NCBI GenBank assembly: GCA_005408345.1 | Contig: SEMN01000333.1 | Coordinates: forward strand, 434,001-498,000 | Source: Macquaria australasica | Lineage: Eukaryota > Chordata > Actinopteri > Centrarchiformes > Percichthyidae | Direction: 5' to 3' | Length of the DNA: 64,000 nucleotides | In this document: piece after piece, positions 48,744 through 62,755 of the stretch | How positions within the stretch are numbered: position 1 is the stretch's first letter | Layout of the letters: the number at the start of each line of letters is the position of its first letter | Program-made: the position numbers and the translations under genes | The notes under the pieces: model-generated | Told to the model about the DNA's origin: nothing | The model's database searches: none | What the model saw: the letters and a program-made list of their open reading frames with translations, nothing else

Positions 48744-51704
48744 GTGGTTTGTTTTGTTTGTTAATTTTCTAGGCATGCTGTGTTGCCAAGCAACCAGCCC
48801 GCCTCTTGCTATGACAACAAAAGACTAAAGCTCTTTTATATTACCAGCAGGATTAGACGATAGCATGCACAGGGACAGACAGTACACACAACTGCAATTA
48901 TTTAATCATACTGGATATTGACATTTACTGTAAATCATTATTTTATTTCTTAGATACCTGCTGTGCCATGCTCAGCGGTGGAGAATATGGATGGGTACTG
49001 AGCGCTACATTTGAAGAGGTGCATCGTAAAAATGCACATAAGTGTGTGTGTCTGGGGGTGTTCCTTGAGGAGGATACAGACAATAAGAACATTATTTTAC
49101 GAGTGTCATTAACAAGATTATCAAAGCATCCTGGGATTTTTTTTTTCTGTGGTGTGAAATATGTCCAGTACCTACACATTGAAAAGAAACAATTGTGTCT
49201 CTAACAATGGCAAAAATCCTTTGTCTTTCCTCGAAGAGCCACATTTTAAGTGTGTATGTGTGTGTGAAAGAGTGTCTTCCTCTTCCAGGTATGTTTTCCT
49301 GAGTTTATTCATGTCTCCTGTAACCCTTTTCCTTATAAAAGTGGAACATCTCCTCAGCTCCTTCATCATTGACAGGCAGGGTTAAGAAAGACACTGGCAA
49401 TTACACACTGAATTTAGCGCCTTTCCTCTCTAATATCACAGTTTCCCTTCCCCTGATGATTAAAGGGCTTTAAAATAAACAGCGAGCATTAGCATAATAA
49501 ATTGTTGTAAAACCAGCTGAAGCTGCTGTTTACGCATAAAAGGTTGGCTGTGTTTTCATTTTGACACACGGGGGCCATTATAGTAGAGATGTCAGATGGA
49601 TGCTGGACATGCTTCAGGTCAGCAGGTGGCACTCTCATGTCAGCAAAATAGGCATGGCCTTGTACATTTTGACAGGACGGGAGATGAATTTAGGTGGACG
49701 AAGTGCGCTACACTGAGGGAGCTGTTTGCCTTTTAGTTTATCTTAAGCCTTTCAGAGAGAACAACTTCAGTCATCTGGATTATAACAACCGGGTTTCAAA
49801 GATAAGCCACATCAGACCAACACAGGGGAATTTCATTGGTTTTTTTTTCATTTAATGGACAAATGACACATGCATACTGTCTGATACTCAAGTGCTTTGT
49901 TTAAGAGTTGGTGTATTTAATGCTGTATCCTACTTTTAATGTCTTGGATAAGCTCCCAGGCCTAGTGTGAAATCACTTTAACGTGATTGTTGCATATAGC
50001 AGCAGGAACTGAGATATTGATGGACTGTACAATAAACACAGCATCCTTTTATCTTTTCTTTCCGCTTGCCCTCTCATAAGGGTTATAGATTTATTAATAA
50101 AAATAACTTTTAAATGAGGCAGTCTGATGTGCAATGACTGTCACAGGGATTTATATTTATATTGTGATATATAAGGAGGATGTCTGTACTGGTGACACAT
50201 AAAAGTTGCATAAAATATCATTTTTGTTACATAAAAAATGGTATGCTCTGTTTATTAATGGATATACAACCATTACCAGAATTTAAACTTGTATTCTTAA
50301 TCAACTTTGCATTCAAACATGCTCGCTTTTCATTCTTTACGACGATGTGAATCATGTGACACACTATCAAATAATGGAGTCAAGATTGCCTTGTAATTAA
50401 CTCGATATTTATTCAAAATTATAGCTGCAGTCTTGACAGTTACTTTTCTCTGTGTTTCCATGAATGTTAAGGACGACAGAGTCAGTTTCAGAGTACCTGC
50501 ATGCATCACAAAATCACGTCTCACTGCAGAATGACAATTACAAAATCTTTTTCACAAATTGTCATCTCTCTGTGTAGCACAGGTGAAGTAGGGAAGCTGT
50601 TGCAGCTTATCAGCAGTAATCGTGTCTACCCAGGCTTATTGGCCTGTCAAGTGAGCAGAGTTTGCAGTTTACAGTGAAAATAAAATTATGCTACAATCCA
50701 TAACACATTGCTGTACGCCAGCAAAGAACTGAGATCAGCAAGAATAATTGCCTCCAACTCAAAACCTTGATGAATTAGAGGCAATAAAGTCCCAGAGGGC
50801 AGAGGTCATGCACTGGATGAAATTACCCGAGTATTTCCAATTTTACCTTGGACCTAAACTCCCTCTATTAAGAGTCAGGGTCATAGATACCCCTGCCCGC
50901 TTTACAGTTTCCTCTCGGTTGAATGCTCAAGAGGCTAGTGGAGCAATTTCCTTCATATTCAATCAAATGCGAGTAAGGCGTTAACAGTGTAGCAGAAAGG
51001 GAAAACACACTCTGACTCTGTCTTGCCCAGACATCTCTCAAGATTAATAAAGTCTGTGAACATGTAGTTCCTTTATGAACAAAATGCACTTCTTAAAATC
51101 TGGTCAAACTCTGTCAACCTTGCATGCAATCAGTGTGACAAAGTGCAAAAATACATCTAGGAATAAACGCTTTCTAAAGCCATTCAAATTTAATACGATG
51201 CAGCACGGAGAGATGCACATTTTTAAGGCAGCGTATGAAAGCCTGTCTCCTTTAATTTACAAAGTGAAAGATTCACTACACACGCACAAATTTCTTACTG
51301 CATACCCATTTCTGGTGAGATGAGATGGGAGTACGATGCAGAGCAGGAGAGGAAGCAGGGGTGGTAATAGCTTTGTGTAAGAGACTCACTTTGAACTGCA
51401 TCTTTTGTGAAAATAAGATACTGTAATGTTTTTTTGTTTTGTTTATTTCAATCAGCCCCCAGCAAGCTTCAACATTTTGTTTTTGTTTTTTAAAGAAATT
51501 GTCAGAGAGGAGATGACACTCACATTTATTAATGAAACTCGAGGTTTATGGATGGATGGCCACCATGGCTGTTTACACGTGGGCTAATTATCTTTTTGGC
51601 TGATGGAATGTGCAGCTTGTGGTAATTAGTTGATTAGCGTGTATTTAGACCTCCTGTAGAGCAGCTTAAATACCACAAGTCTTAACCACACAGGAAACAT
51701 TTTC
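47061..51704. other. Intergenic, no supportable gene
   Basis: No exon-like structure recognised. It contains the ATT microsatellite at 48709. The segments around 49440-49700 and 50550-50990 are less repeat-like and richer in mixed sequence, so they are candidates for conserved non-coding elements, but this cannot be judged from one sequence. Confidence 0.5.
48709..48742. repeat. (ATT)n microsatellite
   Basis: About eleven ATT units in an otherwise plain intergenic stretch. Confidence 0.95.
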
Positions 51705-51930
51705 TCAATCCCATGCTAATGTGTGAGCAGAACCTCCATCTTGTCCTTTAGTGCGTTATACATATTAAAAAGAAATAGCAGAGAAGTGTGTTACTTAAAT
51801 TCAGATTCTTGTAGGTCTTCACAGCATGGTTTCTCATTTTAACTTAGAATTGGCAGGTAAATCTTGTGATACACCACTCACTATGTCTGAACCACATGTG
51901 ACATTTGCATTTCAAAATTCGTTTCCTCTA
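51705..51930 (+). repeat. Local direct duplication, copy 1
   Basis: Shares CAATCCCATGCTAATGTGTG, then AAAAGAAATAGCAGAGAAG, GTGTGTTA, TTCAGATTC and ACATGTGACATTTGCATTTC, in order, with 53155-53352. Divergent direct copies about 1.45 kb apart. Confidence 0.65.
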
Positions 51931-52590
51931 TCTAGCCTCAGTATGAGGCAGGGTGACAGAGAAATGGTCTCTGCTTCTGGTTTAATTGAGTTTGGTATTC
52001 TGAAACCCCACTGTGCACCTACTGAGAGATGTGGATTACTGGTGTTTAACATTTAAACGCCTCGTGTGAATTCAGAGAGCAAAATGGCAGCATAGTAACA
52101 TTTTAAAACTGCATTCCAGTTTTCTGTCATGCCCGTCTCCTTCCTCAGAGTCCAACAAGGGGAATAGAAGCTTTCAATTATGGGATTTTAGCCTCTGAAC
52201 TCCACAAAAACAAAGAGCAACAAATGACGCGCTGAATGGCACCATACTTTAAGGGATGCACCTGCAATTTGAAAAGGATACAGAGTCAAATTGATTAACT
52301 GAACTGGAAGAAAATCTTTTTAGCGCTCAAACTTGGATAGAAGAAATTATTACCAAGCGGTATAATTACATATAAGAAGTCATGAATTACAATTTAACCC
52401 CTTTAAGTTGATGTTATAGGGGCAGGTTACTTGGAAACGTACTGAGCATAACACATGAAACCATGGAGAAAAAAAAAACCCAGTAACAGGCCTTCATCCA
52501 CTGAAACAGACAATTGTTAAAGTTCAGTGAGAGAAGTAAGTCATCTGTTGTTCACAGTGGCATCAGCTGTTACCGGCTCATCCCTGACAC

Positions 52591-52615
52591 GCACACACAC
52601 ACACACACACACACA
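52591..52615. repeat. (CA)n microsatellite
   Basis: About twelve CA units between the two copies of the local duplication. Confidence 0.9.
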
Positions 52616-53154
52616 AACGCACACCTACACACATCAGAAGAATCCAAGATACTGACACTCCATTTGAGACAACCTCCTGTTACTCTAATGAAAGTGTCAC
52701 TCTTGCTGTTAATACAGCCTGGTGCCGGTAAACACATAGCCTTCATCACTCCTGTCAGTGTTTCAGTCTTCTTCCAGATAAGCTTCTTTTTCCACTCGAT
52801 ACAATTCAGTTAAATCTGGATTACAGACATTGCTTAAGATAAAAACAAAGATAAAAAAATAAAGAAAGTAGCCAGTTAGTAAAAAATAATGAAAACATGT
52901 AGCAAGACATTGTAATTAGTCTAGTCTTCCCAGTATACTGTTTACATCTGATGTCAATGTGCAGCGTGAGTGCAGGAAATGCTGTGATGTTGATATAATG
53001 CAGCAAAAAGTAAAGTTGTTGAGGTCAGGGTGGTGGATGCATGTAACGTTTTCACCTCTGACATTTCTGGCTGAGATTTGTGTCCCATCTCATGCCAAGA
53101 ACCTGCTGAATGAGTTGGCTTTTTTAGATATTTAAACATGACAACATCTTGACT

Positions 53155-53352
53155 AGTTTTCAATCCCATGCTGATATGTGACATATACACAGTCCACAGT
53201 ATAAATGTTGAAAAGAAATAGCAGAGAAGTGTGTTATTCTATTTCAAGTTCAGATTCCTACAGGTCTACATAGCACAAATGCTCACTTTAACTTCCGCTC
53301 ACAATATTTGACTAACATGTGACATTTGCATTTCAATTTCATTTTTTCCTCT
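53155..53352 (+). repeat. Local direct duplication, copy 2
   Basis: Partner of 51705-51930: CAATCCCATGCTGATATGTG, AAAAGAAATAGCAGAGAAG, GTGTGTTATTC, TTCAGATTCCTACAGG and ACATGTGACATTTGCATTTC in the same order. Confidence 0.65.
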
Positions 53353-56300
53353 GTACTAAGTAGTTTAAGCGCTCAAAGGTGTTGTAATGTAATGCAGGGT
53401 TTTTGCAGAATTGTCCAATATGAACGCTCTGCTTGGCAAGTGGGTTGGAATAAAACATATCACAAATCTCTGTAGTGCAAACCACGCAAACATCCAAACA
53501 CACAGACAAGGAGTAAATATGGTGAAAGTAGCCAAAAACCAAACCCAAATCTGTGGAAAAACCCTGATATCTGCTGCTGACAGCAGTTAGAGAATAGTCC
53601 ATCTATTGGCTGGTCTTTGGTGCCACAGGATGTCACCACAGATTTGGGTTTTAAGGTTAGCTACTCAGTGCTATATATTAAAAACATACTTGTGTGTTCA
53701 AGAACAAGAACAAACATCATGAAATTGATTTATTTTTTAACAGTGATTTGTATTGGTACAGACAAAGGGGACGTCTGATGAGAAAAAGCTTCTATGTGTC
53801 ATTCAGGAGGGCATTGACAAACAATGTATTTTATCGTTTAATGTGGAGGTCTTGGTGAAGATTTCAGGTACCTGAGCTCCATTCACACTAGCAACCTTAT
53901 TGTGGTTACTTTATCTTGATATTGTTTCCTAACTGAAGATAAATACAATGCTTGGGATATTTTAGAGATTATACCATACTTATAAATGCCTTGCAATAGC
54001 AAACAATAAAAGCAAAAAAAAAACTAAAAAAAACACAGAAATCACAGAGGAATTGAAGTAACCCTAGACTTGAATACATTATTCATGTGTTTTAGCTTTT
54101 CTCATATCTCTCATTAGCTCCTCATCCAATCCAAATTCTGTCATGTACGCAGAGAGAGGAGATACAGGGGGATAAAACCAGTGGCTGGGTATATAGGGAA
54201 CTTTATCTTGGTTATATATGACAGCACTATCATGTAGGCAAATTCCACAAACAGAGATAGGCCATCGTAAATCAAATGAAGAGGAATAAGCTGGGTGATC
54301 TTCATCTAATGAGTCCTGTCCAACTCAGGAGCCAGACTGTGATACCTGAGGAATTTACAGTCCTTCCTTTGCACCCAGAAAAATAAGACTAGTTCTATAG
54401 TTGCTACCGCTTTCCATGCACCCATGCAACGATGACGCTCCAGACGCCACACAAGAAATTAACTATTGTAACAATTTATATATATTACATTCTACATGTG
54501 CCTGTGAATTTCAAAAACTTTTTTCAGTAAATGGCTTTTCCAGTTAACATAACGGTATGGGTAAAATGCTTCTAAGGCTCCCATTAGAAACAAGTGAACC
54601 CTAGATTATTGCTAGTCATGCTTGCCAACTGTGAAATCAATAGTTATTCATTTTGGTAAACTTGACTTATGAATAATAATGTCAGATGTATGCAGGTGGG
54701 AAACAATTTCTCTAAGGTTATCACATCAACCTTGCTATTATGTGTAGAGCTTCTATATTCTGTCCTCACCCTAAAACTTTCTGATGGTTAACATTCATCC
54801 ACTTTCATTTATTTTGGACACTAGTACACCTTACCACTAGTACACATATTCTAAATTTTGTTATTGTCAACAAATCCCATGAAAGACTGAAGACATACAT
54901 CGTTAAAAGTGGGTCACAAATACGTAGTTTTATTTTTTAAAAAGGCTCAGTGATTTCCTGAAACAGCTGGGCACTGTAGGTTTAAGCAAACTTTACTTAA
55001 ACAGGAGTAAATAGTGTATTTGGGACTATTTTCAGCAGCGGACTAATACACATTTGGTGCTCTAGTGAATTTACAGCAGCAAGACGATGTATGTGGGATT
55101 GACTCGAAATAAACTACAGTGCCCTTGTTCCTCATAATGAAAAAACATGTCACCAAGTGAAACAGTGTGGCTCATTCATGTGTTTTAAATGGAGCTCTGT
55201 GGCACAGAAGAATAATATATCAAACAGTGGATACATAGAAAATACTTGTTAGTGGGATCAATTCATTGTAGGCTTTGGTAATATATAATATTATTGGACA
55301 TCTGTGGCAATTACTGTACCCCCACTGGTCAACAGAGGATGCAGTCTCTGTAGCATTTAGATTTCAGGACACTTTGTAAAGCAGGGGCTTTTTTATACAA
55401 TTAGAGACATGACGTTGGCAGTTTACTCCTAAACATACATGTATGTAGCCAATTTGTGGCCTTACAAGAAAGCATTTTATCTCAGGTAAGAAAGTCTCAG
55501 ATATTATACTTGCATTTAGAAGTACATTATTATTGATATAAGTAGAATTTATTAGATCTTACACATCTTCCTTAACTAGCCTTTAATTTGACGCAACAAA
55601 GATAATCAAATCACCATGCTGTCACAGAACAATGTTGTTGTACTACAGTGTGTCTAATTTGATTATTATAATAATCAGCATAGTGAGAGAGAGTCTATTT
55701 TGGGCTGTGATGTTCAAGTAATATTCCTGGCTGCTGGTTCAGTATCAGTAGGAAGCACACTAACACAAGGAAGAGTGACAACCCACATATTGATATTTGC
55801 CCTTCTGTGCTTTTGCCTCCCACTGATCAAATAAAATTCATTGTGCCCCAAAAAAAAGGCAAGGTTTATTACCTAATACTGTACAGACTTTACACTGTTT
55901 TCTTTTTTTTTAAATCACATACTAAATTTTAAGGCCCAGCATAAAAATGAATTAATGAAAGGTAATTAAATTAATTCTTCATTTGTGAGTGGTAATTTCT
56001 TTCTGAATTCCTTAAGGCAGGAGCATATACAGTCCATGCTCCATTTAGTGCAACATATTGCTCAGTTTTACTGTTCAGAAAAGACCATTATTTGAGTAGC
56101 TGCCATTAGTGCAGCCCATTCAAGCTCATGCTATCAGTGGCTGATAAGCAGATTAGCAGAGGGGTGAGGGAGACGTTGAGAGTGGGTACTTGCTCAGATA
56201 ATGTGCCAGCGTCTCTTAGTAGTGTGAACCGCCGAGGCTGATAATGAAAAGAAGCTACCAACCAAAAGGTTCCAAATCAATTTACACATTTGGGCACATT

Positions 56301-56613
56301 TAGGAGAGGGCAGTGAAAAGGCAAATGGGACGATTACTGTGGCTGTCTGAGCCGATGAGAATGGGAGGTGAGTAAGCTCTACTTGACAGTTTCCTGACAT
56401 TCAGGAAAAAGACATTTCTTCACTTAGCAGGCCTTACACACATAAACATCTTCTTATTAACATCTGGTAAAACTGACAGTATAGTATAATAGTATATAAT
56501 AATATAATGCATTTGATGTGTCCTCACTGGTAAAATGACAGCACAGCATTTGGCTGTGATTGTTGTAGTATGCATAAGCAGGTGAGCAGAACTTTTGCCT
56601 CCTATGTAAAGAT
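53353..56613. other. Intergenic, no supportable gene
   Basis: Nothing recognised beyond AT-rich unique-looking sequence. 55930-56060 is rich in TAATTA/ATTAAT cores, the type bound by homeodomain proteins, but this may be base composition. Confidence 0.5.
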
Positions 56614-57006
56614 TGTTATGACCTGGCTCGAAGACCATAACAAATAAGGAAGCACAGGCAGGGAGGTATTAAAAGAAAGGAATTTTATTTAACAAAGACG
56701 CATCTAACTTAACCAATATAACCAAAGTAACAGTTCTAACAAACCAAAACCGGACTGACAGAAAAACATACTCCCGGGGAACCTTAAGCTTAATGCCAAC
56801 AGAACCAAAAACACAACATGGTGCAAGGGGGAAAAACCAAGAGATTCTGCAAACAGGAAGGGGCGGTTTTATACATCCGGAAGACAGTGACCAGCTGCCT
56901 CCAATTCCTTGATGGCCTCAGCTCCCTCCAACCAGGACCAACACTGAAAGACAAAACACAACACCACAACACACCCTAGCCCTGGCAGAGGCCCTGGGCC
57001 GTCACA
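56614..57006 (-). mobile_element. Second solo LTR
   Basis: On the minus strand it reads TGTGACGGCCC...GGTCATAACA, about 393 bp with TG...CA ends, a TATAAAA box (GTATAAAACC, near 56870) and an AATAAA signal near 56687 in the correct order. No internal retroviral genes lie beside it. The flanks (AAGAT left, AGAGT right) do not give a clean duplication, so the insertion is older than the solo LTR at 15289 or its ends are off by a base. Confidence 0.65.
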
Positions 57007-60000
57007 AGAGTTACACTGTTTTTAGTGTATAGTTCAGTTAGATGCAGTGAGTATAAACATATTTGCCTACAGCACTGTTTTTGACAGATTGTTCAGGGTT
57101 TCTACAACCTGTGTTTTATTTTAATAACTCTAGCCACCTTCCCTGGATAAAAAGCATTTTACTTAATCAACCTAATCGCTGAGATTTGGGGAGGTAGCCA
57201 CATCGAATGCAGTAGGGCAAGCAACACAAGTAATTAGATGACCATACAAGTTGTAAACAAATGACCAGTTTTGAAATGTTACCTAAAATAAAATAATAAT
57301 TGTGAATGACATTGAAAGTAAACACTGTTGAATGTCCACTATAATCCTTCATTATAATCCTGTCAGCCTTTTCTTATTAGATGGTGAATATCTATGAATA
57401 GTAGCTACATTAGGAGGAGAATACAGAGTTGCAAAATAGCTTCCTGCCATCAGTGGCAGCACTGAACACAAGGCAGCGAAGCAGCACTCCACACTGTGAG
57501 TGAAAGAAAAAATGTGCGCCATTGTGGATTTTACACAGGTTTTGAGTTTGATGGTATTGAGTTTAATTGACTTAACCAGCTTCCTGAAGTCCTGTTTTTG
57601 TTATTGTACACATGCTTGACATTGACGGGAAATGGAGTGCTTCGCTTGGATAGTCACCATGGAGCACAGTTTTTCCTGACCTGACGTTTGCCTGCTTAAT
57701 ATTTGCTGATCACACACGCAGAGCTGTCAGTCAAACAGACAGTAAATTAAAAAGCACAGTCAATCAAACAACCCCTGTGTCCTCCAGTAGTCATTCACTT
57801 TGGCATGTAGGGTTGCTATAGTTTTGTCATTTGTAGAATATGTATTATATATTATATTATTATATATATATTATATATATTATGTATTTTGGCAGTTGGT
57901 TGCCAGTTCTGTGTCCTTACAGATACATACAACTTTCACAGAAACAATAGTCCAAACAGCTACAATGCTCACACAGTGTTACACAACACAGCATGGCAGT
58001 GCAATAATGAATGGCCATTGTAATGCGTAGATGTTTTAATTGAGAGACCTGTCAGGCTGCTAAATCTCCTTAATGACAAAGCGGAGCAAGAACAGACTCG
58101 CTGATTGGATATCACAGCCAAACACATCGAGGAGACAGGAAGAGCATTTGGTCCTTTTCCAGCCATCTGGATTCACCTTGAAAGGTATGGATGACAACAC
58201 ACACACACATAGAGAGAGAGAGAGGGATCATCAAGTCCTCTGAAATACTCCCACTTGCTTCATGTGTATTTGTGATCTGTATAAAAATTTGAACTCTCAA
58301 CAGAATATCAAAAAATCATTTCTATCTATTGCAACCTCTATTAATATTTGAGGTTTATTATTTGAACCAGAAACATAGACATTTCTGACTCATTAGTAAA
58401 TGTTTCGAGAGATTAATGTCTATAAAAGCATGTGCAACTATTTAATAAACGCTTATCAAACAAATAATTAATTATATGTACATGAGTGTCAGAAACTATT
58501 ATGGATTTATTTTGCAAAAACTAACTTTTTAGTTCCCTTAAGCAGGTTATGTAAGTGTAATTATCTATTTCCAATAATGTGTGAACAATTTACAGACAAT
58601 AGTCTTGTGAATCAGATGTAAACGGTTGTCGCTAATGATGTGCTATTGTTACAAATACTTAGAATGTGGAAACAAAGTAAGATCCACTTGGCACACATCC
58701 AAACAGAAATTATACAATACATGGAAACACAATAAATATCAGTGTAGCTATCTTCTGTATGACATAAAGTGCCATAGATTTCACACACTGAATGTAATAA
58801 TTTAATTCAATGTATTTCCATCACAGATCTTTGGCTTAATTTCTTAGAACCAAATGGAAATGAAAGTACAATTCTGCTCTCTACAGCTTGAAACTTGTGG
58901 GGTTAGAATTATGAAAAGTCGCCTCGGCCACAGTGCTTTTCACAAAATCTACAAAGTCAGACATTTATATGTTATGACACATGAATAAGTAATACGATAA
59001 ATAAAATTAACTCCAGTTTTTCACAAGTCTGACAGAGAAAAATCGTCTGGATTTGCATTTCCCGCTGTGCCATCTAAATCTTTAAGAAAAGCCTTTTCTC
59101 CAAGAGCTTAAAACAACATCACAGACAGGCTAGTGTCAGGCGAGACTATTTTGTGAGCTGCAGTTTGTCTTTAGGTTTGCGAACACCCAGATTTCAGACA
59201 AAGATGAAGAACAAACATCCTTGCGCTGTAAGATGGAGGGATCTGCTATCTCTAAGTCTCTGTCCTGCATCAGCAAAAGTTGGGGATATATTGATCCTTC
59301 GTGAAAGAAACTGTTCAAAACTAGACTAAAATCTTGCGGCACATACTTGAAGGCCATTCTATCGCTTCAGTTTGGCCAGATCTAATCAATGACTAAGTGT
59401 GATTTATAGCGCTGCACCATATTGCCACTCACTGGCATATTTTGCATATTCAAGCACAGCCTACTGTAGTACTGCAACACAACACAAATACATACCTTTT
59501 GTGACCGCCCCATGTTAACAACAGAAAGGTTTCTCCTGGGGATAGAAATCCTCTTATCTACATTAGTGCAGATCTCTGTTGTACTGTCTGTATCAATGCG
59601 CTCTTGCATGCAGAGCATGACCGGGCAAAGGGTCATCTGTAGCACTTTGTTTAGCATCTTATCTGTCTAGCTTGTGTTGTTTAGCAGCAACCATGAGCTT
59701 TGACGGTGACCTTTTTTAAATTTCACCAACCTATGAGCGTAGTTTCACATTCAGCCTGTGGTGGAAACATCGATTTGTCCATCCCATTGTTTACCAACTG
59801 ATGTTTTTCTATCACAAATTAAACCCATCACACAGTTAAGCTTGAAACTAATAGCCAATGATGACACACTGGAGTGTTCTGTAATCTCTCCCACCCTGTC
59901 TGATTTTGCACATTTCCTCAGAAGGTTATATGACATTTTGACAGCTTGACGTATGTGACTGCGATGTTGAAATTTAAATTACAGCATGAAGAGGGAAGCG

Positions 60001-60689
60001 TGCATGGCACATTTAATCACTTTAAAAATAAAAGTCAGAAAAATGATTTGCTTGTCCATTGGTTGAAATGTGGCAAAAATGCATTTCCTGCTCTAAGCAT
60101 GTTTGTATGAAAATGAATCACTGTGGATTTCAGAAAAGCAGGACTCCAGGAGAAATGTCTATCTGCTGTTATTAATACAAAGTGATAAATGATTGTGGAG
60201 GTAACATTTTAATCATTTGCTCATAATGACAAATTTCTGGAAGCTGGTGAGTCTTATTGAGAGATCAGTTTTGCTGATGGGTGGAACCTCTTGTATGGTC
60301 ATTAATGCATCAAAGCAGTGCTTATTGTAGTGTTGTTAAACCTTGGCGGTGCAAGCAAATTCATGTGCAATTGACAAGGGATCTTCTTGTAGAACTGTGC
60401 CAAACATAATAAAACCAGTGTTTGTTTTAAAATAATTGCAGTGCCCCACGAGTATGTGTTTTTCTGTTAAGGAACACAAATGTTAAAAGGTAGAAGATCA
60501 CACAGAAAAATATCTGAAAATGACTGTGGTTCACAGTTGATCAGACTATGTGAATTGTCCTGGCGTTGTAAGCCCCATAACACTGAAATTTATTTGACTC
60601 ATATCTTGAGAATATTACATTTGCCCTGAGCCAACCACACAAAATGCCAATGTTTTGTTCTAGGACATGAAAGAAAGAACAGAAATACG

Positions 60690-60729
60690 CTCTTTAGGCT
60701 TCAGCCAGAGCCTGTTGAAGCCTAAAGAG
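60690..60729. repeat. Short perfect hairpin
   Basis: A 14-bp stem (CTCTTTAGGCTTCA at 60690-60703 and its complement at 60716-60729) with a 12-nt loop. The outer bases CGC/GCG nearly extend it. Too short for a typical pre-miRNA. Confidence 0.8.
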
Positions 60730-60879
60730 GCGAGCTAGCTCTCCTCCTTTTGCTGTAATAACCAGCTGTTGTTGATTGAACCACAGTGCCTGGAGGAGTG
60801 CGCAGGCAGATGCTCTGGTGACACGGAGAATGACGAACACCGTCTGCCAGCATCTGTATCGCCGCAAATGTATGCACTG

Positions 60880-60908
60880 ACACACACACACACAAACACA
60901 CACACACA
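60880..60908. repeat. (AC)n microsatellite
   Basis: AC run broken once by AAAC. Confidence 0.9.
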
Positions 60909-62539
60909 GAGCTCTCAGCTGGGACAGTAATTGTCCATGAGATCAAATGAATGTGGACAATTACTACAGAGGCTCATCAAGAGCACCTCTAGCCTAGAGT
61001 ACAAGGACCAGGCTGTTGAGCATGACTGAATGACAAAGTAATGAGTGAGTGATCTAGAGAGGTTTGTTTGATTTTGATTGTAAGCTGGTTAATGTGACTG
61101 AGTGGAACATCTGCATTTTGGAGTATTTAAATGTTTTTTAAACCTGACAGTAAAACCAAACTCTAAATTAGCTGAGTAATAATGTTGGATCATGTATCAT
61201 CTCAAAATCTTGAATCAGTATTGACCAACAACAACACTCATCACTTTCTAAATTAGGTTTTGTAGTCACAGAGCTTGTATCTCATATTCTTCACATCTTA
61301 GATACAGACAAATGAAACTGAGTACACACACTGTGACCCTTTAACATACAAGGGTCCCTTGAATTAACTTTCCTGGTAAGGATGAAGCTCAAATGAAGGT
61401 TAACACTCACCAAGCTTTGATCATAAGTGAATCACACAGGTCAGTCCATGATCAGATGAAACCCGGAGCCTCACAGTCGGGGGTTGTGAGCTGGGCTGAA
61501 TGGCAAATATCAAGTGTGTTTTCTTTTGAACAAGACCATCAGTTACTGGGTTGGAATTTGGGATTGCTAGATGAGGACTCTATCGAATGACTGTAAAAAA
61601 CTCTCTTTGATATTGTGATAATCCTTTAGGACTGTAAGATCAAAGATCAGTATACAGAGCCAGCACTGTAATTGCTGCCACACATTTAAATTACACCAGT
61701 GGGTTACTTCAATGGTGGTGACTGCCCTGCAACAATGATGTAATAGTTTTAACTTTCATGGCATTAAGTTCCCATAATGTAGCAGTTCATGAGTGCTTGA
61801 TTGTGCACTTAAAGTTGAATTAACAAATTTTGACCACCAGAAGGAAAAAGACTTCTAAACAAAATAAAAGAGATGAGCCATAACAAATATATCAGCTTAT
61901 CAAATTTTTAAACAAATGCCTTCTTACACATCCTGGAGACACAGAGCATCATGAGGATCCCATACAAACAAAACAGGGATCCACTCATAAAAACATTGCT
62001 CCGTAGTGCTACTAGTGGTCAAAATCTACACATGGTACCTTTAAATTCTCAGTGCTTTCATGCTGGGCATGTAGGGTACCATGTGAAATCTAACAACCAA
62101 CCACTGGTTTGCTGACAAACAAAGAAAGAGCTGAAAGCTGCATAGAGCTGAAGAGTTGGGTTTTGATTCTCAGTGGGATTGCCATCGCTACAACAATCCT
62201 TTCACATTAAAGGGAGTCATTGGATTTAATGTTAACATCAAAAGTATCACTTAATGGAACTTTAAGAGACAGCTTACCACATTAGGTTGTAACCTGAACA
62301 TGGTAGACAGTGCTTGTGTTAAAACCATTAAGGTAATGATAATGTTGATGATTGACACTAATTTAAACTATGAATTTAGTCACATCTGTTTAAATATCTC
62401 TGCTGTTTTACCAAAAATAACAATCAAAGCCTTGGTCAGATAATTGCCACTGTTTTAATAGGTATACCTTTTTATAATTCGTTCTTTCCTCTTAAGCTGA
62501 TAAGGTATTTCTTATTTGAGATACCTTATTTTTACCGTC

Positions 62540-62755
62540 TGGATTCTACCTCTGGGTAGACCCACAACAAGCTGGAGAGATTATATATATATATATATAT
62601 CTCATCTGGGTTGGGAATGCCTTGAGATCCCCTGGGAGGAGCTAGAAAACATTGCTGGGGAGACGGGCATCTGGAATACCTCGCTTAGCCTGCTGCCATT
62701 GTAACCCGGCCCTGGATACCTGGCAGAAAATGGATGGTTGGATGTCCTGGATCCA
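62540..62755 (+). mobile_element. 3' end of a LINE (non-LTR retrotransposon) ORF2
   Basis: Translates as LGRPTTSWRDY, then LGWECLEIPWEELENIAGE and SLSLLPL, the degraded C-terminus of the common teleost LINE reverse-transcriptase protein (GRPRTRWRDY...WERLGIPPEELEE...LLRLLPP). It is followed by GAAAATGGATGGTTGGATG, the typical 3' tail. A (TA)n run at 62582-62600 interrupts it. Dead fragment. Confidence 0.75.

Larger units (their letters stand above)
57007..62534. other. Intergenic, no supportable gene
   Basis: Gene-poor. It contains an AT-rich simple stretch at 57840-57885, an AC/AG microsatellite at 58195-58225, an AC microsatellite at 60880-60908 and a short hairpin at 60690-60729. No exon structure recognised on either strand. 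Confidence 0.5.

Noticed and set aside
62582..62600. TA run read as a possible TATA or splice feature
   Set aside because: It is a microsatellite expanded inside a dead LINE fragment.
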